In this document: positions 9,759-19,008 of the stretch, one piece after another
How the letters are laid out: every line of letters starts with the position of its first letter
How positions within the stretch are numbered: the first letter of the stretch is position 1
NCBI GenBank assembly: GCA_902362455.1
Contig: CABIWJ010000003.1
Span: 92,380-156,379 of the forward strand
From: Eubacteriaceae bacterium
GTDB taxonomy: Bacteria; Bacillota; Clostridia; Lachnospirales; Lachnospiraceae
Direction: 5' to 3'
Length of the DNA stretch: 64,000 bases
Notes under the pieces: generated by a model
Databases searched by the model: none
What the model saw: the letters and a program-made list of their open reading frames with translations, nothing else
Told to the model about the DNA's origin: nothing
Translations under genes and position numbers: made by a program

Positions 9759-10472
9759 CTATGACTCTCTTCCCATCTTGCTATTTGAAGAAATAAGTCT
9801 CCCCCTTCCCTCAACCTTAACAAGTATCTCTAACTCTTTTAATGCATCCTTGGCAATCCACATCTTATTCTTATTGCCACTTTCTTTCAATTCATAAGCT
9901 AAAAGTATTGCCTTTTCATTGTAAGTAAAATCTTTCTTACCTATCTCCCGCAATGCCCAAGAAATCGCCTTTCTAACATGTTCATGTTCACTATCAGAAT
10001 ACTCTTGTATAATGCCCAAATAATCATCAAGCGTATCATTGATAATCGTTTTGTTATGTACTACAGAAGAAGCTATTAACGTAAATGCTGCTCTCTTCTT
10101 GTAAATATGTGTACTTGTCATCCAATTAGAAATAAACTCATCATAGTTCTTCAGCTTAATAATTAGATTTTTACACAAGTGATTGCACAAATCCCACGAC
10201 TGTACATCACATATAAGTTTATCTATTTCATCATGGGATATAGTCTTCTTGTCAAAAACCAATACCGCCAATAATTTTGCTTCGTGATAACCAGAATTCC
10301 ACAGCTCTCTTGCCAGTTCATTTGACTTTCCTGTTTTCTTTGCTATTGCACGAACAACGGCTGTCGAAACACCTATACTATATTCTTCCGGAATACCCAT
10401 TTTCACGACATTCGCTTTGTATTTTTCAGAAGCATTTGCTTTTAGCTCTTCAATAATTTCATCACAAGTCAT
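9759..10472 (-). CDS. DNA alkylation repair protein (AlkD-like HEAT repeats)
   Basis: This 237-residue all-helical protein matches the DNA_alkylation family: MGIPEEYSIGVSTAVVRAIAKK, ELWNSGYHEAKLLAVLVFD, SWDLCNHLCKNLI, KKRAAFTLIASSVVHNK and HVRKAISWALREIGKKD. AlkD relatives remove bulky or cationic alkylated bases without base flipping. The start ATG overlaps the original stop of the SRPBCC gene (ATGA), which indicates coupled translation. It is the last gene of a leftward operon and is followed by a terminator. The C-terminal 25 residues look atypical. Confidence 0.87.
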   Translation of the reverse strand: MTCDEIIEELKANASEKYKANVVKMGIPEEYSIGVSTAVVRAIAKKTGKSNELARELWNSGYHEAKLLAVLVFDKKTISHDEIDKLICDVQSWDLCNHLCKNLIIKLKNYDEFISNWMTSTHIYKKRAAFTLIASSVVHNKTIINDTLDDYLGIIQEYSDSEHEHVRKAISWALREIGKKDFTYNEKAILLAYELKESGNKNKMWIAKDALKELEILVKVEGRGRLISSNSKMGRES

Positions 10473-10873
10473 CTTTTTGCCTCCAATGATTCTCTTAAAT
10501 CCTGAATGTATTTAGCCTACTGTTTCTTTAAATACATTCCCACAAAAGGCTTCATAATCAGCTTTTTAGCGGTTACATCTTCTGTAAATTCAATAAATGT
10601 AACACCATCGTTATAAGAAAATTTTCTCGTCCAATGCCCCTGCATATTACCGTTTTCCATATCGAATTCATATTTCTTACATTCATCAAAAGCAGTAATT
10701 TTAAACTTTGTAACATAACCATCCTTCGTATGTTCCTCGAACTCTTTTTCAGGCACAGTCACCACAATTTTATCTATGTCACTTCTCCTAGAATAGTTAT
10801 CCAATGCTTTAACTAATTCCCATACTTTTTCTATTTCACACTTAAATTCCACTTTAATTGTTGCTACTGACAC
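10469..10873 (-). pseudogene. SRPBCC/START-like protein with premature stop
   Basis: The protein reads MSVATIKVEFKCEIEKVW...YLKKQ and then meets TAG at 10517-10519. The same frame stays open for 15 more codons (AKYIQDLRESLEAKR) and ends in TGA that overlaps the AlkD start as ATGA. That overlap strongly suggests the distal stop is the original one and CAG became TAG. SRPBCC proteins bind hydrophobic ligands in a helix-grip fold. Loss of 15 residues removes only the end of the C-terminal helix, so the truncated product (118 residues) may still fold. Confidence 0.75.
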
Positions 10874-11725
10874 TATTATCCTCCTTCTTCACAACCGGTA
10901 GCCAGTATTCATATATTGCATCCTTAGGATCTGCTTTTATATATACCTCAACATCAGGTATCTCCGCATACTCATACCCGGATGTGGGCAACCATTCTGT
11001 TATGACACGGCGTTCCAATTCTTGCAGAGAAACATTGGTTCCACGTCCTGAAAACACAGCCCAAGTTGCAACAGGAATATGGTACTGTTCAAAGTTATCA
11101 CTATCTTCTGTAGAACTTACAACAATAAAATATTTCCATTCCTTTTCATTATGTACGCTTACACCCAACAATCCTTCCGGCTTATCATTCATTATTCCAT
11201 AAAGTTTGACAAGGGTTCCATTTTCCAGTGCTATATTCCATTTGTGTGGTATTCTTGCAAAATTTTCCTCAAGCACCTTACTTAATGGACAACTTTTTCC
11301 AACAATGCGAAAGGCTTCTTTTGTTTCAATTCTGAAATTCATTTTCTCCATACCTTGTACCGAAATAGAAAACTTTATTGCCGGATAAGATTTCAAAGTT
11401 GCATTTTTCTTCTTTGCTACAGATGGTGTGCTATACCGTGTATGCTCTGAAATGCGCGATTAAAAGCTGTCGGTGAATCATATCCATATTTCAGAGCAAT
11501 ATCAATAACCTTTGCTCCTGCATCTTGTAAATCAACTGCTGCCAATGACATTTTTCTCCTTCTGATGTACTCAGAAACCGAAATATTTGTCATGTAAAAG
11601 AACATTCTTTGAAAATGATACGCGGGAAAATTTGCAATCTCAGCAACCTTTTCATAGTCTATTTTCTCAAGCAAATGATCTTCCATGTATTCAACAGCAC
11701 TGTTTAATCGCTCAATCCATTCCAT
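10854..11725 (-). pseudogene. AraC regulator with GyrI-like ligand domain, split by 2-nt insertion
   Basis: The N-terminal piece (ATG 11725 to a stop at 11417) is an AraC HTH pair: EKVAEIANFPAYHFQRMF and IALKYGYDSPTAFNRAFQSIHG. It ends HGIAHHL. Removing one CA from GCACACCATCT (about 11427) restores HGIAPSVAKKKNATLKSYPAIK and joins the second frame, an effector-binding (GyrI/Rob-like) domain to 10854. An intact relative would be about 290 residues. As it stands only the HTH and, from an internal start at 11396 or later, the ligand domain could be made separately. Confidence 0.8.
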
Positions 11726-11784
11726 AAAATGATACCACCTTTATAATACAAATTCCTCTCTTTTTCCTACAAATAAAAGAAAGA

Positions 11785-12426
11785 TTAAACATTTTCTTGT
11801 TTTTTAATCGGATGTCTAATTACTGTCTTCCACTTCTCCGGCGCAACCTTTCTTGCATCAGACATATATATTTCATGATGTAACCGATTTTCATTTATGT
11901 CATTTTCATATCCATTCTCTTCTAAGAACGTATCCATAATCGCTACAGATTCCGGTTCATTATCAAAAGGCCCTATATGCATGATTTGAACACATAGACC
12001 TTCTTCAATGGTCAGAAATTCTGCTTTGCTACAATCAAGCTTTTTCTTTCTTGTTGCAGTTTCTACCGCCCACTCGAAATCCTTCTTTGTAATAAAATCA
12101 GGTAATCTAATAACAGAAATCCAATTAAATGAATCCTTATTCCTGTAGTCTGCGCCTCTTACATTTTCTTGCCACCAGAAACCTTCCACGGGTGGAACTA
12201 CATATTTGAAAAATCCTTCTATCTTGTAATCGGTTTTGTAACTCATCTTCAAAGTATATGCAACAAAATACAATACACTTATTGCCTGTTGGTACTCGCC
12301 ATCCGGAGTATTCGGATTCCCTTTTCCTCTGACAGCAATATAATTAGCCGTCGGAACATTGACTATTTCAGGTTTATTCTTAGGCATATAAAATTCTTTA
12401 TATTCCTTTTTTAAATCAAAAGCCAT
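11785..12426 (-). CDS. GyrI-like small-molecule-binding protein
   Basis: This 213-residue protein starts MAFDLKKEYKEFYMPKNKPEIVNVP and shows the GyrI-like family pattern: NYIAVRGKGNPN, YTLKMSYK, KYVVPPVEGFWW, EEGLCVQIMHIGPFDNEPES and LHHEIYMSDARKVAPEKWKTVIRHPI. Relatives bind drug-like or hydrophobic molecules and some sequester toxins acting on gyrase. It starts a few bases after the acetyltransferase gene and belongs to the same leftward operon. It looks complete. Confidence 0.85.
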   Translation of the reverse strand: MAFDLKKEYKEFYMPKNKPEIVNVPTANYIAVRGKGNPNTPDGEYQQAISVLYFVAYTLKMSYKTDYKIEGFFKYVVPPVEGFWWQENVRGADYRNKDSFNWISVIRLPDFITKKDFEWAVETATRKKKLDCSKAEFLTIEEGLCVQIMHIGPFDNEPESVAIMDTFLEENGYENDINENRLHHEIYMSDARKVAPEKWKTVIRHPIKKQENV

Positions 12427-12429
12427 TCC

Positions 12430-12993
12430 CTACACCTCCCGAACATAATAGGAATCGTACTTTGTTCCATTATGCCCTATTAACGATTCTTCTGATAAAG
12501 AAAATCCCATATGTTCTAAAGCCTGTATACGCTCTTGGGCAATTGAAACTACCTTAGTAGCAATCATTTCACAAGCAAACATATCTCTCGTTTCAGGAAT
12601 AATAATACCAAGAATATCCTCTATTGTATCCTGCTTCTCATAATCACCTCTTAAGTCAAGTCGGAGCAATCCGCAATTATTAAAATAATCCTTTGCCTTT
12701 CGATTAAACAGCTCTATCGTACCAATTGCGCAGTTGGCACTTTTATCAATAATTGTCCAGCGTACATAATATCTGCTTTGGTATTCTCTTTTCCAAAACG
12801 CAATGGTATCCTTCATTTCTTCAATTGAAGTATAGTAAAAACCATTCACACAATTATCACTGTTAAAAATCGGTACTGCATCCTTATCGGAATATACCTT
12901 AAGCAAATCCTCTGCGTCACCATCCTCAATTTCTCTCAGCAGAAACACTTCACTTTCCATAACAGGAATTTGTTCATATACATCAATACCCAT
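12430..12993 (-). CDS. GNAT acetyltransferase
   Basis: This is an N-acetyltransferase of about 187 residues. I chose ATG 12993 because GGAGG lies 11 nt before it; an ATG at 13011 overlaps that ribosome site. Core features are FLLREIEDGDAEDLLKVYSDKDAVPIF, VRWTIIDKSANCAIGTIELF and LRLDLRGDYE. It is a clear paralogue of the acetyltransferase at 57087-57698 (shared VYSDK.A.P.FNSDNC, VRWTIIDK, AIGTIE.F, LRLDL, ERI.A....GF). The substrate is unknown. Confidence 0.85.
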   Translation of the reverse strand: MGIDVYEQIPVMESEVFLLREIEDGDAEDLLKVYSDKDAVPIFNSDNCVNGFYYTSIEEMKDTIAFWKREYQSRYYVRWTIIDKSANCAIGTIELFNRKAKDYFNNCGLLRLDLRGDYEKQDTIEDILGIIIPETRDMFACEMIATKVVSIAQERIQALEHMGFSLSEESLIGHNGTKYDSYYVREV

Positions 12994-13078
12994 CTTCTCA
13001 TCAACCTCCATATCGTAATTTGTTAAACATTAAATAACTTCATATACATTATCTCACACAAATTACGACACCTATATG

Positions 13079-14002
13079 TCATAGTTTATCGTATAAAAAA
13101 AGAATATCTTTTGCACTATTAATAATCCGCTCTTTTATGTGCTCCGGTTCTATAATCTCGACTTCTTTTCCCTGTGACAAAACAACACCTATCCACCATT
13201 GTTCCTTCTCTACAATATGAATCTCCATAATAGAACTACCGTCATCACAGTTTTTTATTTGTTGTCCGTTTAAATATTCCTTTATTCCGTGTATCGCATT
13301 TCCACGGCATCGCATCCGAACTCTTGTGGATATGTCCTTTCCCTGATAGGAATTGTCACAATCATTTAAAATATCCTGTGCCGACTTGTGCTCCTTGGAA
13401 AATTCATCTTCCGTTATCCAAACATCTTCCATCCTAACCAACTTATATGTTCTATAATCCTGTTTTGCCGTATTATAAGCCAACATATACCAAGCATACC
13501 ATTTATAAATAACTGCTATCGGTTCTACACAATGTTCTCTTGTTTCTCCTCCATTATTTGTATATGTAAATCTAACCACTTGCTTATTCTTAACTGCAGA
13601 CTGTAAAGTTTGAAGCAATGTCTCATCGCCTTCTCTTAATACAGAAAAATCCAAAATCATACCTGTATTATTGTTCTTAGATATAGCTGTTATTTTCTCG
13701 TAAATATCATCAGCCATCGGATTATTCGTAACCGTTTTTAATCCATTTATGGCAGTTGCAATATAGGCATATTCATCTTCCGATGCAAATTGGTTATTCA
13801 TTTGGAAATCACTTAAAATTTCATATCCACCATTTGTACCGGTAAGAGCACAAATCGGAATGCCTGCCTGACACAAAGCATCTATATCCCTCTGAATCGT
13901 CCGCACAGATACTTCAAAATGCTTTGCCAGCTCTGATGCAGAAGATTTTCCGTGATTAAGCAGATATAAAGTTAATGCGTATAATCTGTCTGTTTTCATC
14001 AT
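13079..14002 (-). CDS. YafY-type HTH-WYL transcriptional regulator
   Basis: This 307-residue protein has an N-terminal winged helix of the HTH_11 type (YLLNHGKSSASELAKHFEVSVRTIQRDIDALCQAGIPI, about 13-50), then a WYL domain (VRFTYTNNGGETREHCVEPIAVIYKWYAWYMLAYN). The WYL core WYAWYM is visible. A C-terminal WCX-like tail follows. Such proteins sense nucleic acids or small ligands. It is the first gene of the 9.8-14 kb leftward set and probably controls it. Confidence 0.88.
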   Translation of the reverse strand: MMKTDRLYALTLYLLNHGKSSASELAKHFEVSVRTIQRDIDALCQAGIPICALTGTNGGYEILSDFQMNNQFASEDEYAYIATAINGLKTVTNNPMADDIYEKITAISKNNNTGMILDFSVLREGDETLLQTLQSAVKNKQVVRFTYTNNGGETREHCVEPIAVIYKWYAWYMLAYNTAKQDYRTYKLVRMEDVWITEDEFSKEHKSAQDILNDCDNSYQGKDISTRVRMRCRGNAIHGIKEYLNGQQIKNCDDGSSIMEIHIVEKEQWWIGVVLSQGKEVEIIEPEHIKERIINSAKDILFLYDKL

Positions 14003-14043
14003 TAAATCCTTTCTATCTAGTAGAAAACTTACTGCATATTATA

Positions 14044-14556
14044 CTACTCCAAAGTAAGCCCTTCTCCTATACATTCCATCAACACTTCCATAATATATTT
14101 TAAATTTATCTTGTCATATGGATTTCTTAATCTCTTTTCGATCACCAACGCCATTCCCCATATCTCTGCAGCTGGACCATCAAAATTATCATAATGACAA
14201 ATAAATCCATCCGCAAGAATTTTAATGGCTTTTCTAACCGTCATATCACTTCCAGCTATGAATGGTTGATCTAACATTGTATCTATTCTATCAGCTAATT
14301 CGTGTTCTCCAATTTTCCTTAATAGAATCTGTGCCGTATAATTATTTTTCAACTTAGGACTTTCAATACACATAGCACGCAATTGAACAATAATCATATC
14401 AAAATATGTAGAAATATCTATATCATTATTCAGTGGCTCATCTATTTCTACAAAACGTTGATACCTTCTTAGCAATATGTTGTAATGCACATTAAAATGG
14501 TGTATATATTCTCCTAATGCAGCCACCTCTTCAATTTTACTATTTTCTATATTCAA
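14044..14556 (-). CDS. Hypothetical protein, translationally coupled to GNAT
   Basis: This 170-residue, mostly helical soluble protein has no family I recognise. It starts at TTG 14556, directly after the TAA of the upstream acetyltransferase, with GGAGG 8-9 nt before it. That makes coupling likely and explains the rare start. Motifs visible are HFNVHYNILLRRYQRFVE and VRKAIKILADGFICHYDNFDG. It has no signal peptide or membrane segment. Confidence 0.7.
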   Translation of the reverse strand: MNIENSKIEEVAALGEYIHHFNVHYNILLRRYQRFVEIDEPLNNDIDISTYFDMIIVQLRAMCIESPKLKNNYTAQILLRKIGEHELADRIDTMLDQPFIAGSDMTVRKAIKILADGFICHYDNFDGPAAEIWGMALVIEKRLRNPYDKINLKYIMEVLMECIGEGLTLE

Positions 14557-15009
14557 TTAATTTTCCTCCATATTTATCCACTGAATAAATGCCGTTTTAT
14601 CCGAACTATTATACCCTGCCTTTCGATAAAAATTCAATGTAGACTCTTCTTTAGAACCAGTAAGCAACATCATCTTATAACAATTATTCTCCCTAGCAAT
14701 CTGCTTAGCCAAATCCAAACAGCTCGTAGCATAACCCATTTTACGATAATCTGCGTGTGTCACCACATTCTCTACAAATGCATATGGAAGAACACCCCTT
14801 GTAAGATTCGGAATAATCACACATACGCAGGATGCCACAAGTTTCCCTTCCACTTCACACACAATAAGATGATGATTCCTGTCACTAACGATACTATCCC
14901 ATGTATTTCGTAAATGCTCCGAAGATTCAGGAACCCTGTCTTCGTGAAGATATAGGTATAACTGTAATATTTCATCTAAATCATCTTTATTTGCTTCTCT
15001 AACACTCAT
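14557..15009 (-). CDS. GNAT acetyltransferase
   Basis: This 150-residue protein has the GNAT fold: VREANKDDLDEILQLYLYLHED, VASCVCVIIPN, AFVENVVTHADYRKMGYATSCL (acetyl-CoA loop, related to Q/RxxGxG/A) and NFYRKAGY. The substrate is unknown. It ends immediately before the TTG-started hypothetical gene. Confidence 0.87.
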   Translation of the reverse strand: MSVREANKDDLDEILQLYLYLHEDRVPESSEHLRNTWDSIVSDRNHHLIVCEVEGKLVASCVCVIIPNLTRGVLPYAFVENVVTHADYRKMGYATSCLDLAKQIARENNCYKMMLLTGSKEESTLNFYRKAGYNSSDKTAFIQWINMEEN

Positions 15010-15075
15010 TTTACCAATCCTTTTATTATAAAAATCTAATACAAATCAAAAAGAAGTGTTACTTCCCTTGAACTT

Positions 15076-16092
15076 CTACTTTTCTTTTTCACAATACGAG
15101 ATAAGGTCATATCTATTCAATATTTGATATAATATTGAATACTCTTGATTTATCAAATTTAATTCACCTATGTAATTATTTTCTTTTCCCTTTTCTCGAT
15201 CATAAACCAAGCACCCCACCACTCCATTTATATGAATTTTTTGAATATAGCATGCATTATAATCACCTATACACAAATCCAATTGTCCTACCTGCCTTAT
15301 ATCGGTCTCTAATTTTTCTTTTTGTTTTTTTAGTTTTTTCTTTTGTCTAATACGAATAAGTTCATTTATTACAATCTGCTTCGTTTCTAAAATTTGTTCA
15401 TCATCACCAGTAATCGTTAATTCCTTCTCTAAGTCCGTTATTTTTTGTAACAACAAGTCTCTTTCATATTCACCAATATAATATCTATATGATCCAGCCT
15501 GTCCCTTTTCAGCATATCTTGACAAAATAATTCCAAAGAAAGAAAGCAATATTGTTACCATCCATACAAACGTAAGCAATACACTTTCACACTCCATCAT
15601 TTGACATACAAATGATGCAATGACGGATATAACTAACGAGTAGAAGCATGTTATCAAATTATCAAACAAAGAATTTTGAATCAAAAGAAAGTCTGCACGT
15701 GCATACAATCTTTCTATTTCTTTGTTTTTCACAAGCTCATCAACTTTTCCGCCCTCTTCATAGTAAAGGTTTATTATTTGAATTTGTTTTATATAATAAT
15801 GTTTATCTTCACCCCAACATTTTTTATATTGATCAATTTTCTTAAAAATTTCATCATCACACTTCTTAATATTACGGATACCTCGTTTCATAGTAAGAAT
15901 TCCGCAGATAACAAAATATACTATCATAGCCACTGCTATCAATAAAAAAATTGAACTTAGTATTGTTCTTATAACTCCAACTATTACTAAAGAAAGCTGG
16001 TTAATATTATACGCAAAAAGAACGGTTGCGACACATGTTATAGCAAATATGATGGCAGTAATAACAATATAACGTTTCTTCCACTTTTCCAT
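15076..16092 (-). CDS. Hypothetical four-helix membrane protein
   Basis: The protein has 338 residues. Two hydrophobic segments near the N-terminus (YIVITAIIFAITCVATVLF and TILSSIFLLIAVAMIVYF) and two more at about 145-190 (LVISVIASFVCQM; LTFVWMVTILLSFFGIIL) flank a charged loop. A coiled-coil-rich cytosolic tail (RIRQKKKLKKQKEKLETD) and a final folded segment follow. I do not recognise the family. It is not obviously operonic with its neighbours. Confidence 0.65.
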   Translation of the reverse strand: MEKWKKRYIVITAIIFAITCVATVLFAYNINQLSLVIVGVIRTILSSIFLLIAVAMIVYFVICGILTMKRGIRNIKKCDDEIFKKIDQYKKCWGEDKHYYIKQIQIINLYYEEGGKVDELVKNKEIERLYARADFLLIQNSLFDNLITCFYSLVISVIASFVCQMMECESVLLTFVWMVTILLSFFGIILSRYAEKGQAGSYRYYIGEYERDLLLQKITDLEKELTITGDDEQILETKQIVINELIRIRQKKKLKKQKEKLETDIRQVGQLDLCIGDYNACYIQKIHINGVVGCLVYDREKGKENNYIGELNLINQEYSILYQILNRYDLISYCEKEK

Positions 16093-16253
16093 ATACTCAT
16101 CCTTTCTTAGTTGCTAATTTTAGTAACTCTCTTATATTATGTTAGAAAATATATCTACCTTATTCGACAAATTCTTTTATAATATTATACCACATTTTTA
16201 CGTATAATCATCTATAAATATGGGTAAGTATTTTTTAGTCACCCATATTTATA
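16093..16253. other. Intergenic AT-rich DNA with hairpin
   Basis: This holds the upstream region of the membrane-protein gene. A hairpin at 16214-16253 (ATAAATATGGGT ... ACCCATATTTAT) lies just past the stop of the IS-disrupted small gene and probably terminates it leftward. Confidence 0.55.
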
Positions 16254-16345
16254 TTATCGGCTCTTGTTCGTGCTAACCCGAACTACATCTTCATAATACT
16301 GTCTATTCTTCGTCGCTTCAATCTCCGCCTTAATGTAAATGATAC
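16254..16345 (-). pseudogene. 3' part of small gene interrupted by IS element
   Basis: The frame reads IYIKAEIEATKNRQYYEDVV then RVSTNKSR and a stop at 16254. The 5' part lies across the insertion at 18001-18072. Joined, they would make a soluble protein of roughly 50-60 residues. Confidence 0.6.
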
Positions 16346-16414
16346 TATAAGAATGTGCATTTGGGAATGCGGACATATTCTTGGACTCGATGTTAATTAT
16401 ATCAGGAGGATATT

Positions 16415-17952
16415 ATGTTTACTTACGAAGAAAAGATTAAAGCTGTAGAATTATATTTGAAATCTGAAAGTTGGACTTTTACTATTAGAACATTAGGTTA
16501 TCCATCAATTGGGGCATTACGACAATGGGTTAAGGAATATTTATCTTTTGGAGATATTAAAAAAATTCATAAAAGAAAACCTAAATATTGCGAAGAACAA
16601 ATTCAGTATGCTGTAGATTATTATATTAATCATGGACGCAACATTTCAAAAACAGTTAGAGATTTAGGATATCCTAATAGGGATTATTTAAAGCAATGGT
16701 TAATTGACAGAGTACCTGATTTTAAATATACTTGTCGTTCTGGGAAAACAATGGTAAACTTATCAGAAAAAGATAAGTTTAATGCGGTGACTGAATTATG
16801 CTTAAAAGAAGAAACCGCCTAAACATTTGCTGAAAAGTATGGGGTTGAGCGAATGACTTTATATAACTGGAAACATCAACTGCTTGGAGATAAGGAAGGG
16901 GAACCATTGTCTAAACCAAAGAAGATTACAACTATTGAATTACAGAATGAAATAAAGGATTTGAACATACAAGCAGAAGAACTACGACGTCAAGTATATC
17001 AATTACAGTTAGAAAAGGATGTTTTAGAAAAGGCTGCTGAAATAATAAAAAAGACCAGGGTATCAATCTAAAGACACTGACAAATAAAGAAAAAGCTATT
17101 GTGATTGGTACCCTTAGAGAAAAATACTTACTAAAAGAATTATTGTCAGTGTTTAATATGTCTAAAAACAGTTACTTTTATCAAGTGAATGCGATTAATA
17201 AACCAGATAAATATATAAAACATAGAGAATTAATAAGACTTAGCTTTTCTGAATCAAATGGAACTTATGGTTATCGTAGAATACATTTAGATATGAAAGA
17301 ATCTAATATGTGCATATCTGAAAAAGTTATACGCCGATTGATGAAGGAAGAAAATTTAATTGTTAAAACTATTAAGAAAAAGAAATATAATTCATATATG
17401 GGCGAAATTAGCCCAGCTGTAGACAATCTTATCAAAAGAGATTTTCATTCTGATAAGCCAAATGCAAAATGGCTTACAGACATAACAGAGTTTCATATTC
17501 CTGCAGGTAAGATATATTTATCTCCAATTATAGATTGTTTTGATGGTTTACCAGTTTCATGGACTATTGGTATTCATCCAGATGCTGAGCTTGTTAATAC
17601 TATGCTAGATAATGCAATTGCATCTTTAAAAGAATCAAAAAAGCCTATAATACACTCAGATTGAGGTGCACACTATCGCTGGCCAGGTTGGATAGAACGA
17701 ATGAAAGAAGCTGGTCTTACTCGATCAATGTCAAAAAAAGGTTGTTCTCCAGATAATTCTGCTTGTGAGGGATTCTTTGGACGATTGAAAAATGAAATGT
17801 TTTATTGTCGTGATTGGAAAGATGTTTCCATCGACAAATTCATAGATATACTAGACGCATATATACATTGGTACGCTGAAAAACGTAGAAAACTTTCTTT
17901 GAATGGAATGAGTCCAATTCAGTTCAGAAAAAGTTTAGGGCTAATTGCGTAG
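16415..17952 (+). pseudogene. IS3-family transposase OrfA/OrfB with two premature stops
   Basis: The OrfA half starts behind AGGAGGATATT and has two HTH modules (residues 1-50 and about 60-110). A TAA at 16820 interrupts EETA(Q)TFAEKYGVERMTLYNW, after which the frame continues into a leucine-rich coiled coil to 17071. An in-phase A_AAA_AAG heptamer at 17047-17053 puts a -1 shift into OrfB (DQGINLKTLTNK...). OrfB carries WLTDITEFHI and IIHSD, then TGA (17662-17664) in place of an Arg or Gln codon, then GAHYRW to CEGFFGRLKNEMFY with the catalytic Glu. Both stops can be explained by C-to-T changes. The element cannot transpose without help. Confidence 0.85.
17047..17053 (+). promoter_or_regulatory. 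Programmed -1 frameshift heptamer A_AAA_AAG
   Basis: The heptamer is in the zero frame of OrfA (codons ATA AAA AAG). A -1 slip reads GAC CAG GGT and continues open into OrfB. This is the classic IS3-family site. Confidence 0.7.
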
Positions 17953-18000
17953 AAAAAAAGTCCAAAAAAACATCCGCACCCCCTTTCCTACATTCTTATA

Positions 18001-18072
18001 TTAGCATTTGCACTTATCAATCATCCGTACCAGAAAATCAATGCACCGCTCAAATTCAATATTCTGTTGCAT
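18001..18072 (-). pseudogene. 5' part of small FERC-type gene interrupted by IS element
   Basis: ATG 18072 follows GGGAGGAGCTT and reads MQQNIEFERCIDFLVRMIDK before the IS end. The pattern FERCxxFLxxMIxKY is shared with the intact 67-residue protein at 20183-20386, so both belong to one unnamed small-protein family. The 3' part lies at 16254-16345. Confidence 0.6.
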
Positions 18073-18142
18073 AAGCTCCTCCCGTCATTGTTTATACCCC
18101 CGCTGCGTTTGGTTCTTCTCATAGCCGCCCTCCGTCACCTTC

Positions 18143-18994
18143 TTAACCCGCACCCAAGACCTTCCACTCGTTTGCGTCAGTATAGAATGTATAAACCTGA
18201 TCATCCGACACGGCGTAGAGCTGCTCTCGGACAAATTGATCGTCGTGCTCCGTGCCGATTGCAAAGAGCAGGCATTGTTGCCCGTTGACGACCTGCGTAT
18301 CGCCGGTGTAGAGCAGTTTCATTCCGCGTTCCAGCGCATCCTTTACTTCGTCAGTTGCGGTAAGAAGCTCACTTGCATTTTTAGCGCGTTCCTCCTCGGT
18401 CATTTCATAATTGGTAAAATCATAGCAACCAGACTCCGTCGCCACATGGCCGTCCTTCATAGAGAGCATAGGGTGGAATTCCAGCATATTTGCACCATCC
18501 TTAACCGAGATGAGCATATTGGAATGTATTTCGCTGAGGTTGCAGCGCACTACAATTGCTTCGCCTGCATCGCCGATGAAGAGAGGCACATCCTTGTGAT
18601 CGATATAGTTTCCGTCCTCAGATATCTCCGCATAGTAAATGGTGATAACGGCATCTTTGCCGGTAGGGACAAAGGCGTACAGTTCGGAACCGTCCAAAAC
18701 CACCTCGTTAAGCTCCTTCAAGAACGGATATTCGCTTGCAAGCGCACTGTCATTCACGAATTGCTGCACTGCTTTTTCGTCGCACTCGCTGTCCACATAG
18801 CCGAGAAAGCCGACGCCGAGCATACATTTCTTTTCAGCGATACTGCTTCTTAGGGAAGCAAGCTCGGTGTTTTCCGACTGCGTGCTGCTTGTGGGCGGCT
18901 CCGTACCACCCGGCGGCTTCTGCGGCTGTTTTCCGCATCCCACCAGCAGCAGAATGCAGAGTGTCAGTGTAGCAAATAAGGTAAATTTCTTCAT
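18143..18994 (-). CDS. Secreted lipoprotein of unknown function
   Basis: I chose ATG 18994 because AAAGGAG lies 5 nt upstream; an earlier in-frame start lacks a site. The 283-residue product begins MKKFTLFATLTLCILLLVGCG, a clear lipobox (LVGC), then a Pro/Thr/Ser-rich linker and an acidic extracellular domain. No catalytic motif is recognised. Base composition is clearly more GC-rich than the flanking IS and defence genes, suggesting a separate origin. It may be cotranscribed with the membrane protein just upstream at 19009-19515. Confidence 0.75.
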   Translation of the reverse strand: MKKFTLFATLTLCILLLVGCGKQPQKPPGGTEPPTSSTQSENTELASLRSSIAEKKCMLGVGFLGYVDSECDEKAVQQFVNDSALASEYPFLKELNEVVLDGSELYAFVPTGKDAVITIYYAEISEDGNYIDHKDVPLFIGDAGEAIVVRCNLSEIHSNMLISVKDGANMLEFHPMLSMKDGHVATESGCYDFTNYEMTEEERAKNASELLTATDEVKDALERGMKLLYTGDTQVVNGQQCLLFAIGTEHDDQFVREQLYAVSDDQVYTFYTDANEWKVLGAG

Positions 18995-19008
18995 AAAAAC
19001 TCCTTTCT

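Larger units (their letters stand above)
16346..18000 (+). mobile_element. Defective IS3-family element with long inverted repeats (1.65 kb)
   Basis: Ends at 16346-16387 and 17959-18000 are imperfect inverted repeats of about 42 bp, sharing TATAAGAATGT, GGG, TGCGGA and TTGGACT blocks. Inside is a rightward orfA/orfB transposase with two in-frame nonsense codons. The element splits a tiny leftward gene (pieces at 16254-16345 and 18001-18072). I found no exact target duplication. Confidence 0.82.

Noticed and set aside
10517..17664. Stop-codon reassignment (TAG/TAA read as Gln).
   Set aside because: Many intact genes here end in TAG or TAA with close, well-placed following starts (ATGA overlaps, ribosome sites). 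Isolated nonsense mutations explain the cases better.
18067..18972. Rightward frames opposite the lipoprotein genes.
   Set aside because: They are mirror frames of a GC-rich leftward gene with clear signal peptide and ribosome site.
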